Of a stretch of DNA of 64,000 bases, positions 26,343 through 37,365 are shown one piece after another. Source of the stretch: Nocardioides perillae (GTDB lineage: Bacteria; Actinomycetota; Actinomycetes; Propionibacteriales; Nocardioidaceae). The stretch's first letter is position 1. Every line of letters begins with the position of its first letter. The translations under genes and the position numbers were made by a program. The notes under the pieces were generated by a model. That model had not been told where the DNA came from, ran no database searches, and saw only the letters and a list, made by a program, of their open reading frames with translations. Where the stretch lies: contig NZ_JACCAC010000001.1 in NCBI RefSeq assembly GCF_013409425.1, forward strand, positions 3,410,001 to 3,474,000, written 5' to 3'.

Positions 26343-27743
26343 TCACCTGTGGAGGACCGCCCGGACCGCCGCCGGGAGGGCCGCGGCGACGTCGCTGGCC
26401 ACCAGCGGACCGCCGCCCGAGGCGAGGGTGGCCGCGGCACCGTGCAGCCACGACCCGACGGAGGCGGCCTCGAGGGGGTCGAGCCCGGCCGCGAGCAGCG
26501 CCCCCACGAGGCCGGCGAGCACGTCGCCGGCGCCCGCGGTGGCGAGCCACGGCGGGCCCGTCGTCGTGACCCGCACGTGGCCGTCGGGGCGCGCGGCGAG
26601 GCTGTGCCGGCCCTTCAGGAGCACGGTGCAGCCCCACCGCTCGGCGGCGGCGCGGGCGTGCGCGAGCTGCGCGGCCTCGACCTCCTCGCGCGCCACCCCG
26701 AGCAGGCGCGCCAGCTCGCCGGCGTGCGGGGTGAGCACGGCCGGCACGGGCAGCGGGGACCCGCCGAGCACGTCGTCGAGCACGCCGAGCGCGTCGGCGT
26801 CGAGGCAGAGCGGCACCCCGTCGGCGAGCGCCGACTCCAGCGTGGCCCGTGCACCCTCGTCGGTGCCGGAGCCGACCGTCCACGCCTGCACCCGGCCGGC
26901 GCCGACCACCTCGGGGTGCGCCTCGCGCACGCGGGCGCCCACCGCGTCGTCGCCGACGTAGCGCACCATCCCGACCAGGCCCGACGCGGCGCCGGCGACG
27001 CAGAGCAGGCCCGCGCCGGGGTAGCGCGCGGAGCCGGCCCGCACCCCGACGACGCCGCGGGTGTACTTGTGGTCGTCGGCGCCCGGTCGCGGCAGCAGCG
27101 CGGCGACGTCGTCGGGGCGCAGCGCCGTGACCGCGGCGGGCGGCAGGTCGAGCCCGAGGTCGACGAGGTGCACCGCCCCGGCCGCCTGCGCGGCCGGGTC
27201 GACCAGGTGCGCGACCTTCGCCGTGCCGAAGGTGACCGTGAGGGCGGCGCGCACGTGGGGGCCGTCCACCGCGCCGGTGTCGACCGCCACGCCCGACGGC
27301 ACGTCGACCGCGACCACCGGCACCCCGGCGACCGCGTCGAGCGCCGCGACGGCGTCGGCCCGCAGCCCCGGCCGCCCGCCGATGCCGACGATGCCGTCGA
27401 CGACGAGGTCGGGACGCGGGTCGGGGTCGGTGGCCGGGACCACCCGGCCACCGGCGGCGCGGAGGGCGGCGAGCCCCGCCGCGTGCACCTGGTCGGAGAG
27501 GAGCACGGCGTCGACCGCGACCCCGCGGCGACGCAGCGCCGCGCCGGCCCACAGCGCGTCGCCGCCGTTGTCGCCGGAGCCGACGAGCAGCCGCACGCGC
27601 GCGCCGTACGCCGTGCCGAGCAGGTCGAGGACCGCCGCGGCGAGCCCGTGGGCCGCCCTCTGCATGAGCGCGCCCTCCGGCAGGGTCGCCACCGCGGCCG
27701 CCTCGGCGGCGCGGACCTGCGCGGCGGTGTGGGCGCTCCTCAT
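26343..27743 (-). CDS. Bifunctional NAD(P)H-hydrate epimerase/ADP-dependent dehydratase
   Basis: A 466-residue metabolite-repair enzyme. Residues ~1-210 are the epimerase (NnrE) domain with VGSGDNGGDALWAG and VDVPSG. Residues ~225-460 are the ADP-dependent dehydratase (NnrD) domain, including HKYTRGVVGVRAGSARYPGAG, TPHAGELARLL, LKGRHS and TAGAGDVLAG. The pair repairs hydrated NADH and NADPH. The ATG at 27743 has TACGGT eight bases upstream. It follows acpS by 22 bases. Confidence 0.95.
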   Translation of the reverse strand: MRSAHTAAQVRAAEAAAVATLPEGALMQRAAHGLAAAVLDLLGTAYGARVRLLVGSGDNGGDALWAGAALRRRGVAVDAVLLSDQVHAAGLAALRAAGGRVVPATDPDPRPDLVVDGIVGIGGRPGLRADAVAALDAVAGVPVVAVDVPSGVAVDTGAVDGPHVRAALTVTFGTAKVAHLVDPAAQAAGAVHLVDLGLDLPPAAVTALRPDDVAALLPRPGADDHKYTRGVVGVRAGSARYPGAGLLCVAGAASGLVGMVRYVGDDAVGARVREAHPEVVGAGRVQAWTVGSGTDEGARATLESALADGVPLCLDADALGVLDDVLGGSPLPVPAVLTPHAGELARLLGVAREEVEAAQLAHARAAAERWGCTVLLKGRHSLAARPDGHVRVTTTGPPWLATAGAGDVLAGLVGALLAAGLDPLEAASVGSWLHGAAATLASGGGPLVASDVAAALPAAVRAVLHR

Positions 27744-27751
27744 GCCGCCCG

Positions 27752-27757
27752 ACCGTA
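27752..27757 (-). promoter_or_regulatory. -10 element (TACGGT) before the NAD(P)H-hydrate repair gene
   Basis: TACGGT on the minus strand is eight bases upstream of the ATG at 27743 and overlaps the region just before the acpS stop, so it would be an internal promoter of the operon. Confidence 0.4.
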
Positions 27758-27765
27758 GCCGCCGG

Positions 27766-28119
27766 TCAGGACTCGAGCACCACCACCGCGCTGGCGATGC
27801 CGGCGTCGTGGGACAACGAGACGTGCACGTGCGCGACGCCGAGCGCGTCGGCCGCCGCGCGCACCGTCCCGCGCAGCTCCAGGCGCGGGCGGCCGGACTC
27901 CTCCGAGACCACCTCGGCGTCGTGCCAGCCCAGGCCGGCGGGGCCGCCCAGCGCCTTGGCGACCGCCTCCTTGGCCGCGAAGCGCGCCGCGAGCGAGGCC
28001 GGCCCGCGGGTCGCCTCGGCCGGGGTGAAGAGCCGCTCGCGCAGCCCGGGCGTGCGGGCCAGCGACGCCACGAAGCGCTCGACGTCGACGACGTCGGTGC
28101 CGACCCCCACGACGGGCAC
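27766..28119 (-). CDS. acpS: Holo-[acyl-carrier-protein] synthase
   Basis: A 117-residue AcpS-type 4'-phosphopantetheinyl transferase that moves the CoA phosphopantetheine arm to acyl carrier protein. The metal-binding [12 protein letters not shown] at the N-terminus and [12 protein letters not shown] (Glu and Lys) are diagnostic; [15 protein letters not shown] ends the domain. The GTG at 28119 has GGGGGA about six bases upstream and lies 15 bases after the glmS stop, so the two are cotranscribed. Confidence 0.95.
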   Translation of the reverse strand: MPVVGVGTDVVDVERFVASLARTPGLRERLFTPAEATRGPASLAARFAAKEAVAKALGGPAGLGWHDAEVVSEESGRPRLELRGTVRAAADALGVAHVHVSLSHDAGIASAVVVLES

Positions 28120-28134
28120 GACGGTCCCCCGGTC

Positions 28135-29979
<1,845 letters not shown>

Positions 29980-29987
29980 GGGCGGGG

Positions 29988-29993
29988 AGTCTA
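29988..29993 (-). promoter_or_regulatory. -10 element (TAGACT), leaderless glmS
   Basis: TAGACT on the minus strand is eight bases before the glmS ATG, leaving no room for a leader or ribosome-binding site. Confidence 0.5.
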
Positions 29994-30033
29994 ACGAGCG
30001 CGGGGCACCGCCCGACGCGGTGCGCCCGACTGG

Positions 30034-30039
30034 TTGAAT
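30034..30039 (+). promoter_or_regulatory. -10 element (TTGAAT), leaderless coaA
   Basis: TTGAAT is seven bases before the ATG at 30047. It overlaps the ATG at 30038, which argues that the downstream ATG is the real start. Confidence 0.4.
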
Positions 30040-30046
30040 GCCGCGC

Positions 30047-31024
30047 ATGGCTCCCCCCGGCGCTGCGGTGCCCGACGAGAGCGGCCGTGAGCCCTCGCCG
30101 TACGTCGAGCTCGACCGCACCTCGTGGGCCGCCCTCGCCCGCACCACCGAGGCGCCGCTGACGCCCGCGGAGATCGCCCGCGTGCGCGGCCTCGGCGACG
30201 CGCTCGACCTCGACGAGGTGCAGCAGGTCTACCTGCCGCTGTCGCGGATGCTGAGCATGTACGTCGGGTCCGCCCGGCGGCTGCACCACGAGCAGGAGGA
30301 GTTCCTCGGCAAGCCCCAGCCGCCGCGCACGCCCTTCGTCATCGGCCTCGCGGGCTCGGTGGCCGCGGGCAAGTCCACGACCGCCCGCGTGCTGCAGCAG
30401 ATGCTGGCGCACTGGCCCGAGCACCCCCACGTCGCGCTGGTGACCACCGACGGCTTCCTGCTGCCCAACACCGAGCTCGAGCGCCGCGGCCTGCTGCAGC
30501 GCAAGGGCTTCCCCGAGTCCTACGACCGCAAGGCGCTGCTGCGCTTCGTCGTCGACATCAAGTCGGGCAAGGAGGAGGTCGAGGCGCCGGTCTACTCCCA
30601 CCGCGACTACGACGTGCTGCGCGGCGAGAAGGTCGTCGTGCGCCGCCCCGACATCGTCATCGTCGAGGGCCTCAACGTCCTGCAGCCGGCCCGCGTGCGC
30701 GAGGACGGCCGCACCGGCCTGGCGGTCAGCGACTTCTTCGACTTCTCCGTCTACGTCGACGCTGCGACCTCCGACATCCGCCGGTGGTACGTCGAGCGCT
30801 TCCTGCGGCTGCGCGAGACCGCCTTCCGCGACCCGCAGTCCTACTTCAGCAAGTACGCCGACCTCTCCCCCGACGAGGCCGCCGCGGAGGCCGAGCGCAT
30901 CTGGGACGCCATCAACGGCCCGAACCTCACCCAGAACGTGCTCCCCACCCGCTCGCGCGCCACCCTCGTGCTGCGCAAGGACGCCGACCACTCCGTGCGC
31001 TACGTGCGGCTGCGCAAGCTCTGA
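30047..31024 (+). CDS. coaA: Pantothenate kinase, type I
   Basis: A 325-residue kinase of the bacterial type I class, phosphorylating pantothenate in the first step of CoA synthesis. The Walker A is [18 protein letters not shown]; then [42 protein letters not shown] and FVYVDA-type sequence ([14 protein letters not shown]). Length and motifs are normal. The ATG at 30047 is preferred to the ATG at 30038 because of the TTGAAT element. It is divergent from glmS. Confidence 0.96.
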   Translation: MAPPGAAVPDESGREPSPYVELDRTSWAALARTTEAPLTPAEIARVRGLGDALDLDEVQQVYLPLSRMLSMYVGSARRLHHEQEEFLGKPQPPRTPFVIGLAGSVAAGKSTTARVLQQMLAHWPEHPHVALVTTDGFLLPNTELERRGLLQRKGFPESYDRKALLRFVVDIKSGKEEVEAPVYSHRDYDVLRGEKVVVRRPDIVIVEGLNVLQPARVREDGRTGLAVSDFFDFSVYVDAATSDIRRWYVERFLRLRETAFRDPQSYFSKYADLSPDEAAAEAERIWDAINGPNLTQNVLPTRSRATLVLRKDADHSVRYVRLRKL

Positions 31025-31065
31025 GCGGGTACCGGCTAGGTCCGACCCCGACGCGAGGAGCGCCC

Positions 31066-31215
31066 GTGACGCAGACGCCGCAGGACCTGCCCGACTTCGA
31101 GCCCGACCACGACCAGGACGCCGAGCCGGCCTCGCGCCCCGACGGCGGCGCCGCGAGCGACGGCGGCCAGGAGGAGCAGGCAGGCGACCAGGACGCCGGT
31201 CCGGCGTCCTCCTGA
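31066..31215 (+). CDS. Small acidic protein of unknown function
   Basis: A 49-residue ORF starting at a GTG with AGGAG six bases upstream. The protein is rich in Asp, Glu, Gln, Pro and Gly (TQTPQDLPDFEPDHDQDAEP) and has no hydrophobic core, so it is probably disordered. It follows coaA by 41 bases and could be cotranscribed. I know no family. The strong ribosome-binding site supports it, but the biased composition and short length leave doubt. Confidence 0.45.
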   Translation: MTQTPQDLPDFEPDHDQDAEPASRPDGGAASDGGQEEQAGDQDAGPASS

Positions 31216-31239
31216 CGCCCTACCCGTCGCCGGCCGCGC

Positions 31240-32274
31240 TCACGCAAGCGTGCGCGAGAACTCCCCGAGCCGCTCGACGGGGCGGAAGCCGAGGGCGACG
31301 TTGACGGCGACCATGTGCTCGTTGACCTCGGCGTTGTAGGTGATCAGCCGCGTGACGTCGGGCCGCTCGGCCTGCAGCAGCCGCAGGTTCGCCACCTTGA
31401 CGGCCACGCCGAGGCGGTGGCCGCGGTGGTCGCGGTGCACCAGGGTGCCCCACTGGTAGGCGCGGCCCGGCTCGTGCACGGTCGTCGCGAGGTCGGTGTA
31501 GGCGACCACGGTGCCGTCGGCGTCGAGCGCGACCGCGGAGTACTTCGTGCGCCCCTGTCGCCGCACCGTCTCCTCCTTGACCCGCACGAGCGCCGGGTCG
31601 ACGTCCTCCGCCTCGAGCTGCAGGTCGCCCATGGGGGCCTCCACGACGAGCTGCCCGACGAGCGCGGCCCAGCCCTCGAGGAGCTCGTCGGGCACCGGCC
31701 CGACGAAGGCCCGCAGGGTGTACGCCGTGTGGTACGGCGCCGCCTCGGCGGCGAGGCGGTCGAGGAGGGCGCCGTCGACCGGGAGGTCCAGCACGCGCTG
31801 CACGTCGCCGAGCGCGTTGCTCCACCCGTGGCGCTGCAGGAACTCCACCCCCGGCACCCCGGCGCCGTCGGGTCCGAGGTCGTGGGCCCAGCCGACCTCG
31901 CCGTCGAGCAGGGTCCGGCCGGCGGCGCGGGCCCGCTCGGTGAGGTGCTCCAGCAGGGCGCTGCCGTGGCCCCGCCGGCGGTGGTCGGGGTGCACGTGCA
32001 CCGCCATCCAGGCGTGGTCGCGGTTGTCGCGCTGCGGGAGCTCGAGGTAGCCCGCGGCCACGACCTCGCCGCCGTCGAGGCCCGCCCACAGCTCGATCGT
32101 GCGGCTGTCGTCGTCGGCGAGCACGTCGACCCGGACCTCGTCGTGCTGCCAGGCGGTGGCGGTGTCCTCGCGACCGTGCAGCTCGGCGGCGAGGTAGGTC
32201 GCGTGCCACCCGTCGTACAGCGAGGAGCGCTCGCCGTCGGGCGGCGCGGGGACGGGGACGATCTCGAGGCTCAC
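31240..32274 (-). CDS. GNAT acetyltransferase with two tandem domains
   Basis: A 344-residue protein made of two GNAT-fold halves. The first (about 50-165) has HAWMAVHVHPDHRRRGHGSALLEHL, a canonical Q/RxxGxG/A acetyl-CoA loop. The second (about 235-340) has YQWGTLVHRDHRGHRLGVAVKVANLR and ends with VALGFRPVERLGEF. Tandem GNATs of this type in actinobacteria include mycothiol-synthase relatives, but mycothiol synthase differs in its conserved residues, so the substrate is left open. The GTG at 32274 follows TAGGCT by eight bases. It is convergent with the small acidic gene and lies downstream of glmM on the same strand. Confidence 0.82.
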   Translation of the reverse strand: MSLEIVPVPAPPDGERSSLYDGWHATYLAAELHGREDTATAWQHDEVRVDVLADDDSRTIELWAGLDGGEVVAAGYLELPQRDNRDHAWMAVHVHPDHRRRGHGSALLEHLTERARAAGRTLLDGEVGWAHDLGPDGAGVPGVEFLQRHGWSNALGDVQRVLDLPVDGALLDRLAAEAAPYHTAYTLRAFVGPVPDELLEGWAALVGQLVVEAPMGDLQLEAEDVDPALVRVKEETVRRQGRTKYSAVALDADGTVVAYTDLATTVHEPGRAYQWGTLVHRDHRGHRLGVAVKVANLRLLQAERPDVTRLITYNAEVNEHMVAVNVALGFRPVERLGEFSRTLA

Positions 32275-32282
32275 GAGCCACG

Positions 32283-32288
32283 AGCCTA
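32283..32288 (-). promoter_or_regulatory. -10 element (TAGGCT), leaderless double-GNAT gene
   Basis: TAGGCT on the minus strand lies eight bases before the GTG at 32274; no ribosome-binding site intervenes. Confidence 0.45.
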
Positions 32289-32333
32289 GGCACGCGGGAC
32301 CCGAGGGAGCGACCGGTTTTCGGGCGGCGCGCC

Positions 32334-33692
32334 TCAGAGCGCGAGGCGGTCGCGCACCACGGTCGCGAGGCGCTCGGCGACCGCCGAGGCCTCCTCGGCC
32401 GTGCCGGCCTCGACCATGACGCGCACGAGGTCCTCCGTGCCGGAGGGGCGCAGCAGCACGCGGCCGCCGTCGCCGAGCACGGCCTCCTCCTCGGCCACCG
32501 CGGCGGCGAGGATCGTGTCGTCGTCGGCGCGGGTCTTGTCGACGCCCGGCACGTTGACGAGCACCTGCGGCAGCCGCGTCACCACGCCGGCGAGCTCGGC
32601 GAGGGGGCGGCCGGTGACGGCCATGCGCTCCAGCACGTGCAGCGCGGTCAGGATGCCGTCGCCGGTGGTGGCGAAGTCGCTCATGATGACGTGGCCCGAC
32701 TGCTCACCGCCGAGGGAGTAGCCGGCGACGTTCATCGCCTCGAGCACGTAGCGGTCGCCCACCTTGGTCTGGCGGACGCCCACGCCGGCGGCGCGCATCG
32801 CCTGCACGAAGCCGAGGTTGCTCATCACGGTGGCCACGACGGTGTCGCGGGCCAGGCGCCCCTGCTCGCGCAGGCCGAGCGCCAGCACGGCGAGGATCTG
32901 GTCGCCGTCGACGACCGCACCGGTGTGGTCGACGGCCAGGCAGCGGTCGGCGTCGCCGTCGAGCGCGAAGCCCGCGTCGGCGCCGTGCTCGAGCACCGCG
33001 GCGCGCAGCGGCTCGAGGTGGGTCGAGCCGCAGCCGTCGTTGATGTTGAGGCCGTCGGGCGAGGCGTGGATGGCCACGACCTCGGCGCCCGCGGCCGCCA
33101 GCGCCCGCGGTCCGGCCTCGGAGGCCGCGCCCTCGGCGCAGTCGAGCACGACGGTGAGGCCGGCCAGCGGCTGGGCGAGCGTCTCGACGAGGTGCCGGGC
33201 GTAGTCCTCGACGGCGGTGGGGTGGGTGCGCACGCGACCGACGGCGGCGCCGGTGGGGCGCTCCCACGACTGGCCGACACGCGCCTCGATCTCCTGCTCG
33301 ACGCGGTCGTCGAGCTTGCGCCCGCCGCGGGCGAGGAACTTGATGCCGTTGTCGGGCATCGGGTTGTGGCTCGCCGAGAGCACCACGCCGAGGTCCGCGT
33401 CGAGCGCGGCGGTCAGGTGCGCGACGCCCGGCGTCGGGAGCACGCCGAGCAGCACGACGTCGACCCCGGCCGAGGCCAGGCCCGCGACCACGGCGGCCTC
33501 GAGGAACTGCCCGGAGACACGCGTGTCCCGGCCGACCACGGCGAGCGGGCGCCCCCCGGGACGGGGGACGTGCAGCTCGTCGTGGTCGGCCAGGACACGG
33601 GCGGCGACGACGGAGAGGTCCAGGGCCAGCTCGGCGGTCAACCGACCGTTGGCCAGGCCCCGGACCCCGTCCGTGCCGAACAGCTTCTGCAA
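32334..33692 (-). CDS. glmM: Phosphoglucosamine mutase GlmM (TTG start)
   Basis: A 452-residue mutase converting glucosamine-6-phosphate to glucosamine-1-phosphate, acting after GlmS. The N-terminus [10 protein letters not shown], the phosphoserine loop [15 protein letters not shown] (Ser near residue 108), the metal loop DGDADRC and the C-terminal [15 protein letters not shown] are all present. No ATG or GTG lies upstream in frame before the rpsI stop; the TTG at 33692 gives exactly the family N-terminus, so TTG initiation is likely. It begins 18 bases after rpsI and belongs to the rplM-rpsI-glmM operon, conserved in actinobacteria. Confidence 0.95.
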   Translation of the reverse strand: MQKLFGTDGVRGLANGRLTAELALDLSVVAARVLADHDELHVPRPGGRPLAVVGRDTRVSGQFLEAAVVAGLASAGVDVVLLGVLPTPGVAHLTAALDADLGVVLSASHNPMPDNGIKFLARGGRKLDDRVEQEIEARVGQSWERPTGAAVGRVRTHPTAVEDYARHLVETLAQPLAGLTVVLDCAEGAASEAGPRALAAAGAEVVAIHASPDGLNINDGCGSTHLEPLRAAVLEHGADAGFALDGDADRCLAVDHTGAVVDGDQILAVLALGLREQGRLARDTVVATVMSNLGFVQAMRAAGVGVRQTKVGDRYVLEAMNVAGYSLGGEQSGHVIMSDFATTGDGILTALHVLERMAVTGRPLAELAGVVTRLPQVLVNVPGVDKTRADDDTILAAAVAEEEAVLGDGGRVLLRPSGTEDLVRVMVEAGTAEEASAVAERLATVVRDRLAL

Positions 33693-33709
33693 CGCAGGAG
33701 CCGGGTGCG

Positions 33710-34213
33710 TCAGCGCTTGCTGAACTGGGGCGCCTTGCGCGCCTTCTTCAGACCGGCCTTCTTGCGCTCGATGACGCGGGCGTCGCGGGTGAGCAGCCCG
33801 GCCTTCTTCAGCGACGGGCGGTTGGCCTCGACGTCGACGGCGTTGAGGCAGCGGGCCACGCCGAGGCGCAGCGCGCCGGCCTGACCGGTGATGCCGCCGC
33901 CGTGGATGCGCGCGATCACGTCGAAGCGGCCGTCGAGCCCGAGGTTGGCGAAGGGCTCGTTGACGACCTGCTGGTGCAGCTTGTTGGGGAAGTAGCTGTC
34001 GAGGTCGCGACCGTTGACCGTCCACTGGCCGGTGCCCGGCACGATGCGGACACGGGCGACGGCGGCCTTGCGGCGGCCGGTGGCGGCAGCCGGCGCGATC
34101 GTCGCGGGGCGGGCCTCGGTGTCGGCGGAGGGGGCGCTCTCGGAGGAGTAGGCGACGCCGCTCTCGTCGGTGGTGTAGGTCTCCTCGACCTCGGGGGTGG
34201 TGGTCTCGGCCAC
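33710..34213 (-). CDS. rpsI: 30S ribosomal protein S9
   Basis: A 167-residue S9. The conserved part begins at about residue 45 ([18 protein letters not shown]) and includes the C-terminal [17 protein letters not shown] tail that reaches the P site. The first ~45 residues are an acidic Glu/Ser/Thr-rich extension ([17 protein letters not shown]), which is common in actinobacterial S9. The GTG at 34213 has GAGGAC about six bases before it. It follows rplM by 29 bases in the same operon. Confidence 0.97.
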   Translation of the reverse strand: MAETTTPEVEETYTTDESGVAYSSESAPSADTEARPATIAPAAATGRRKAAVARVRIVPGTGQWTVNGRDLDSYFPNKLHQQVVNEPFANLGLDGRFDVIARIHGGGITGQAGALRLGVARCLNAVDVEANRPSLKKAGLLTRDARVIERKKAGLKKARKAPQFSKR

Positions 34214-34242
34214 GGGAAGTCCTCGCTCGTCCTGGGTCGTCG

Positions 34243-34686
34243 TCACTGGGAGATCTGGGTGATCTCGAAGGGCTTGGCCTGCTGGGCCTGGTGGGGGTGC
34301 TCCGGGCCGGAGTAGACCTTGAGCTTCTTCAGGACCTGACGGCCCAGGCGGTTCTTGGGCAGCATGCCCCAGACCGCGGCCTCGACGGCCTTGCGGGCGT
34401 CCTTCTCGAGGACCTCGCCGATCGGCGTGGCGGTGAGACCGCCCGGGAAGCCGGAGTGGCGGTAGGCCATCTTCGTGGTCTTCTTCGTGCCGGTCAGGGC
34501 GACCTTCTCGGCGTTGACGACGATGACGAAGTCGCCCATGTCCATGTGCGGCGCGAAGGTCGGCTTGTGCTTGCCCCGCAGGAGGTTCGCGGTGGTGACG
34601 GCCAGGCGACCGAGGACGACGTCGGTCGCGTCGATCACGTGCCACTCGCGCTGGATGTCAGCGGGCTTGGGGCTGTACGTGCGCAC
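34243..34686 (-). CDS. rplM: 50S ribosomal protein L13
   Basis: A 147-residue L13, an early-assembly protein of the large subunit. Clear family blocks are [52 protein letters not shown] and [23 protein letters not shown]. The GTG at 34686 has AGGAAG about eight bases upstream. It is first in the rplM-rpsI-glmM operon and is preceded by a leader of about 185 bases with two hairpins. Confidence 0.97.
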   Translation of the reverse strand: MRTYSPKPADIQREWHVIDATDVVLGRLAVTTANLLRGKHKPTFAPHMDMGDFVIVVNAEKVALTGTKKTTKMAYRHSGFPGGLTATPIGEVLEKDARKAVEAAVWGMLPKNRLGRQVLKKLKVYSGPEHPHQAQQAKPFEITQISQ

Positions 34687-34870
34687 GGCAGTACTTCCTG
34701 TTCTCGTTCGTGGACCCGGACGGTGGACCCGCCGGGCGGTGGAGCCACGCCTGCTGACGAACACGGCCCGGCTCGACTCGCACCCCCGACGCAGCGGGGG
34801 CGGACCGTCCGGATCTGCACCGCGGCGGGCCGGAGGACTCCGGCGCACCGAGGCACGGCAACAGGCGCGG
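34687..34870 (-). promoter_or_regulatory. Structured 5' leader of rplM
   Basis: From the predicted start near 34870 to the rplM GTG there are about 185 untranslated bases. On the plus strand two hairpins are visible: CCCCCG/CGGGGG at 34783-34800 and GCCGGAG/CTCCGGC with a two-base loop at 34829-34844. A leader this long stands out among so many leaderless genes, and ribosomal-protein autoregulation is a possible use. No known Rfam leader can be named from sequence alone. Confidence 0.45.
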
Positions 34871-34876
34871 GGAGCG

Positions 34877-34906
34877 ACGATACGCGAGCGCGCGCCCGGG
34901 CAGCAA
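34877..34906 (-). promoter_or_regulatory. rplM promoter (TTGCTG-N18-TATCGT)
   Basis: On the minus strand the -35 TTGCTG (34901-34906) and -10 TATCGT (34877-34882) are 18 bases apart. This is the best promoter in the 313-base gap between rplM and gltA. Confidence 0.55.
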
Positions 34907-34944
34907 TTCCCGGCCCCGGCTTCGCCCTGCAGCCGTCCCCGGAC

Positions 34945-34950
34945 TAGGTT
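34945..34950 (+). promoter_or_regulatory. gltA -10 element (TAGGTT)
   Basis: TAGGTT lies about 50 bases before the gltA GTG; the leader then carries GAGGAG before the start. No clear -35 is seen. Confidence 0.4.
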
Positions 34951-34999
34951 GGCCGGGACCACCCCACTCTGCAGCCTCTCACCGTAGCGAGGAGCCGAC

Positions 35000-36292
<1,293 letters not shown>

Positions 36293-36339
36293 GCCAGCGG
36301 CTCCCACCAGGGCCCGGCACCGAGCACCGCACCGAGCCC

Positions 36340-36375
36340 GAGGGCCGGCCCCCGCGTCAGCGGAGGCCGGCCCTC
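36340..36375. terminator. Bidirectional terminator hairpin after gltA
   Basis: Perfect 11-base arms GAGGGCCGGCC / GGCCGGCCCTC enclose a second CCGC-GTCA-GCGG stem. It lies between convergent gltA and the epimerase gene, and overlaps the last codons of the latter. No T-run follows, as is common for actinobacterial terminators. Confidence 0.65.
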
Positions 36376-37334
36376 AGCTCGTCCAGGGCGTGCGCGAGCG
36401 TGACCTGCGGCGTCCAGCCCCAGGACCGGGCGCGGTCGCTGCGCACCTGCCCGCTCCACCCGGGCTCCTCGCTCCACGCCGGCTCGACCCCCACCGCCTC
36501 GGCGACGGTGCCGGCGTAGTCGCGCCAGGTCGCCGGCTCCCCGGCGACCGTCACCGCCGTCGTCCCCCCGGCGAGCGGGCCGCGGTCCGGGTCGTCGGCC
36601 AGCGGGACCCGTCCGGTGGCGACGTCGGCGACCAGCGCTGCCAGGTCCTCGACGTGCACCCAGGCGAAGCTGCGCTCGGGGTGGCCGGCCAGGTGCGAGG
36701 GGTCGCGGCGCGCGTCGGCGGGGCGCAGCGTGTTCCACACCGAGCTCTCCCCCGGGCCGAGCACCGCAGGCGGGCGGACCAGCACGCGCGTGGGTCCCTC
36801 GAGCGCCGCGATCGCGGCGTCGGTGTCGCGCTTGGTGACCGGGTAGTCCCCGGCGTCGTCGTCGACGAGCGGTGCGTCCTGGTCGACGTCGCCGACGCCG
36901 GGGCTGCGGTCGTGCACGGCCGCGGTCGACAGGTGCACCGCCAGCGGCACGCCGGCGTCGTGCGCGGCCCTCACGAGCGCCGGTGTGGCCTCGACGCCGA
37001 CCGCCTGCTGCGTCGCCCGGTCGCTGCCCATCGGGTGCACGGTCGTGACCAGCGCGTCGGCGCCGACCACCACGGTCTCGGCCACGTCGGCCTGGGCGAA
37101 GGACCCCACGACCTCCTCCGCCCCCGCCGGAGCGGTGCCGGCACGGCGTACGACGGCGCGCACGCGCGCGCCCCGCTGCAGCAGGGCGCGGGTCACCGCC
37201 TCGCCGACGAGGCCGTTGGCCCCGGTGACCACGACCAGGGGGCTGGCCGGGGCGGCGGTGGCCGCCGACGCGCTGCTGCTGGTGCTCGAGGTGGGGGTGC
37301 GGCTCGAGGTGGGGGTGGAGGTCGTCTCGCTCAC
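36357..37334 (-). CDS. NAD(P)-dependent epimerase/dehydratase (extended SDR)
   Basis: A 325-residue extended SDR. After a 30-residue Ser/Thr-rich leader (TSTPTSSRTPTSSTSSS), the cofactor motif TGANGLVGEAVTRAL begins the Rossmann fold; an STAAVHD segment and YPVTK supply the catalytic Ser, Tyr and Lys. The middle VLVRPPAVLGPGE and C-terminal EEPGWSGQVRSDRARSWGW blocks match sugar-epimerase-like proteins. The substrate is unknown. The GTG at 37334 lies after GGGGG; a GTG three codons upstream is possible. It is on the same strand as the acyl-CoA synthetase, 31 bases downstream of it. Confidence 0.8.
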   Translation of the reverse strand: MSETTSTPTSSRTPTSSTSSSASAATAAPASPLVVVTGANGLVGEAVTRALLQRGARVRAVVRRAGTAPAGAEEVVGSFAQADVAETVVVGADALVTTVHPMGSDRATQQAVGVEATPALVRAAHDAGVPLAVHLSTAAVHDRSPGVGDVDQDAPLVDDDAGDYPVTKRDTDAAIAALEGPTRVLVRPPAVLGPGESSVWNTLRPADARRDPSHLAGHPERSFAWVHVEDLAALVADVATGRVPLADDPDRGPLAGGTTAVTVAGEPATWRDYAGTVAEAVGVEPAWSEEPGWSGQVRSDRARSWGWTPQVTLAHALDELRAGLR

Positions 37335-37365
37335 GACCCCCACCGTGCCACCGGCGCGGGTGCCC

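Noticed and set aside
27055..27075. TACTTGTGG near 27065 as a third copy of the ACTTGTG repeat
   Set aside because: Only seven bases match and it lies inside the NAD(P)H-hydrate repair coding sequence; no palindrome surrounds it.
30036..30049. ATG at 30038 as coaA start
   Set aside because: It overlaps the likely -10 TTGAAT, and ATG 30047 has the right spacing.
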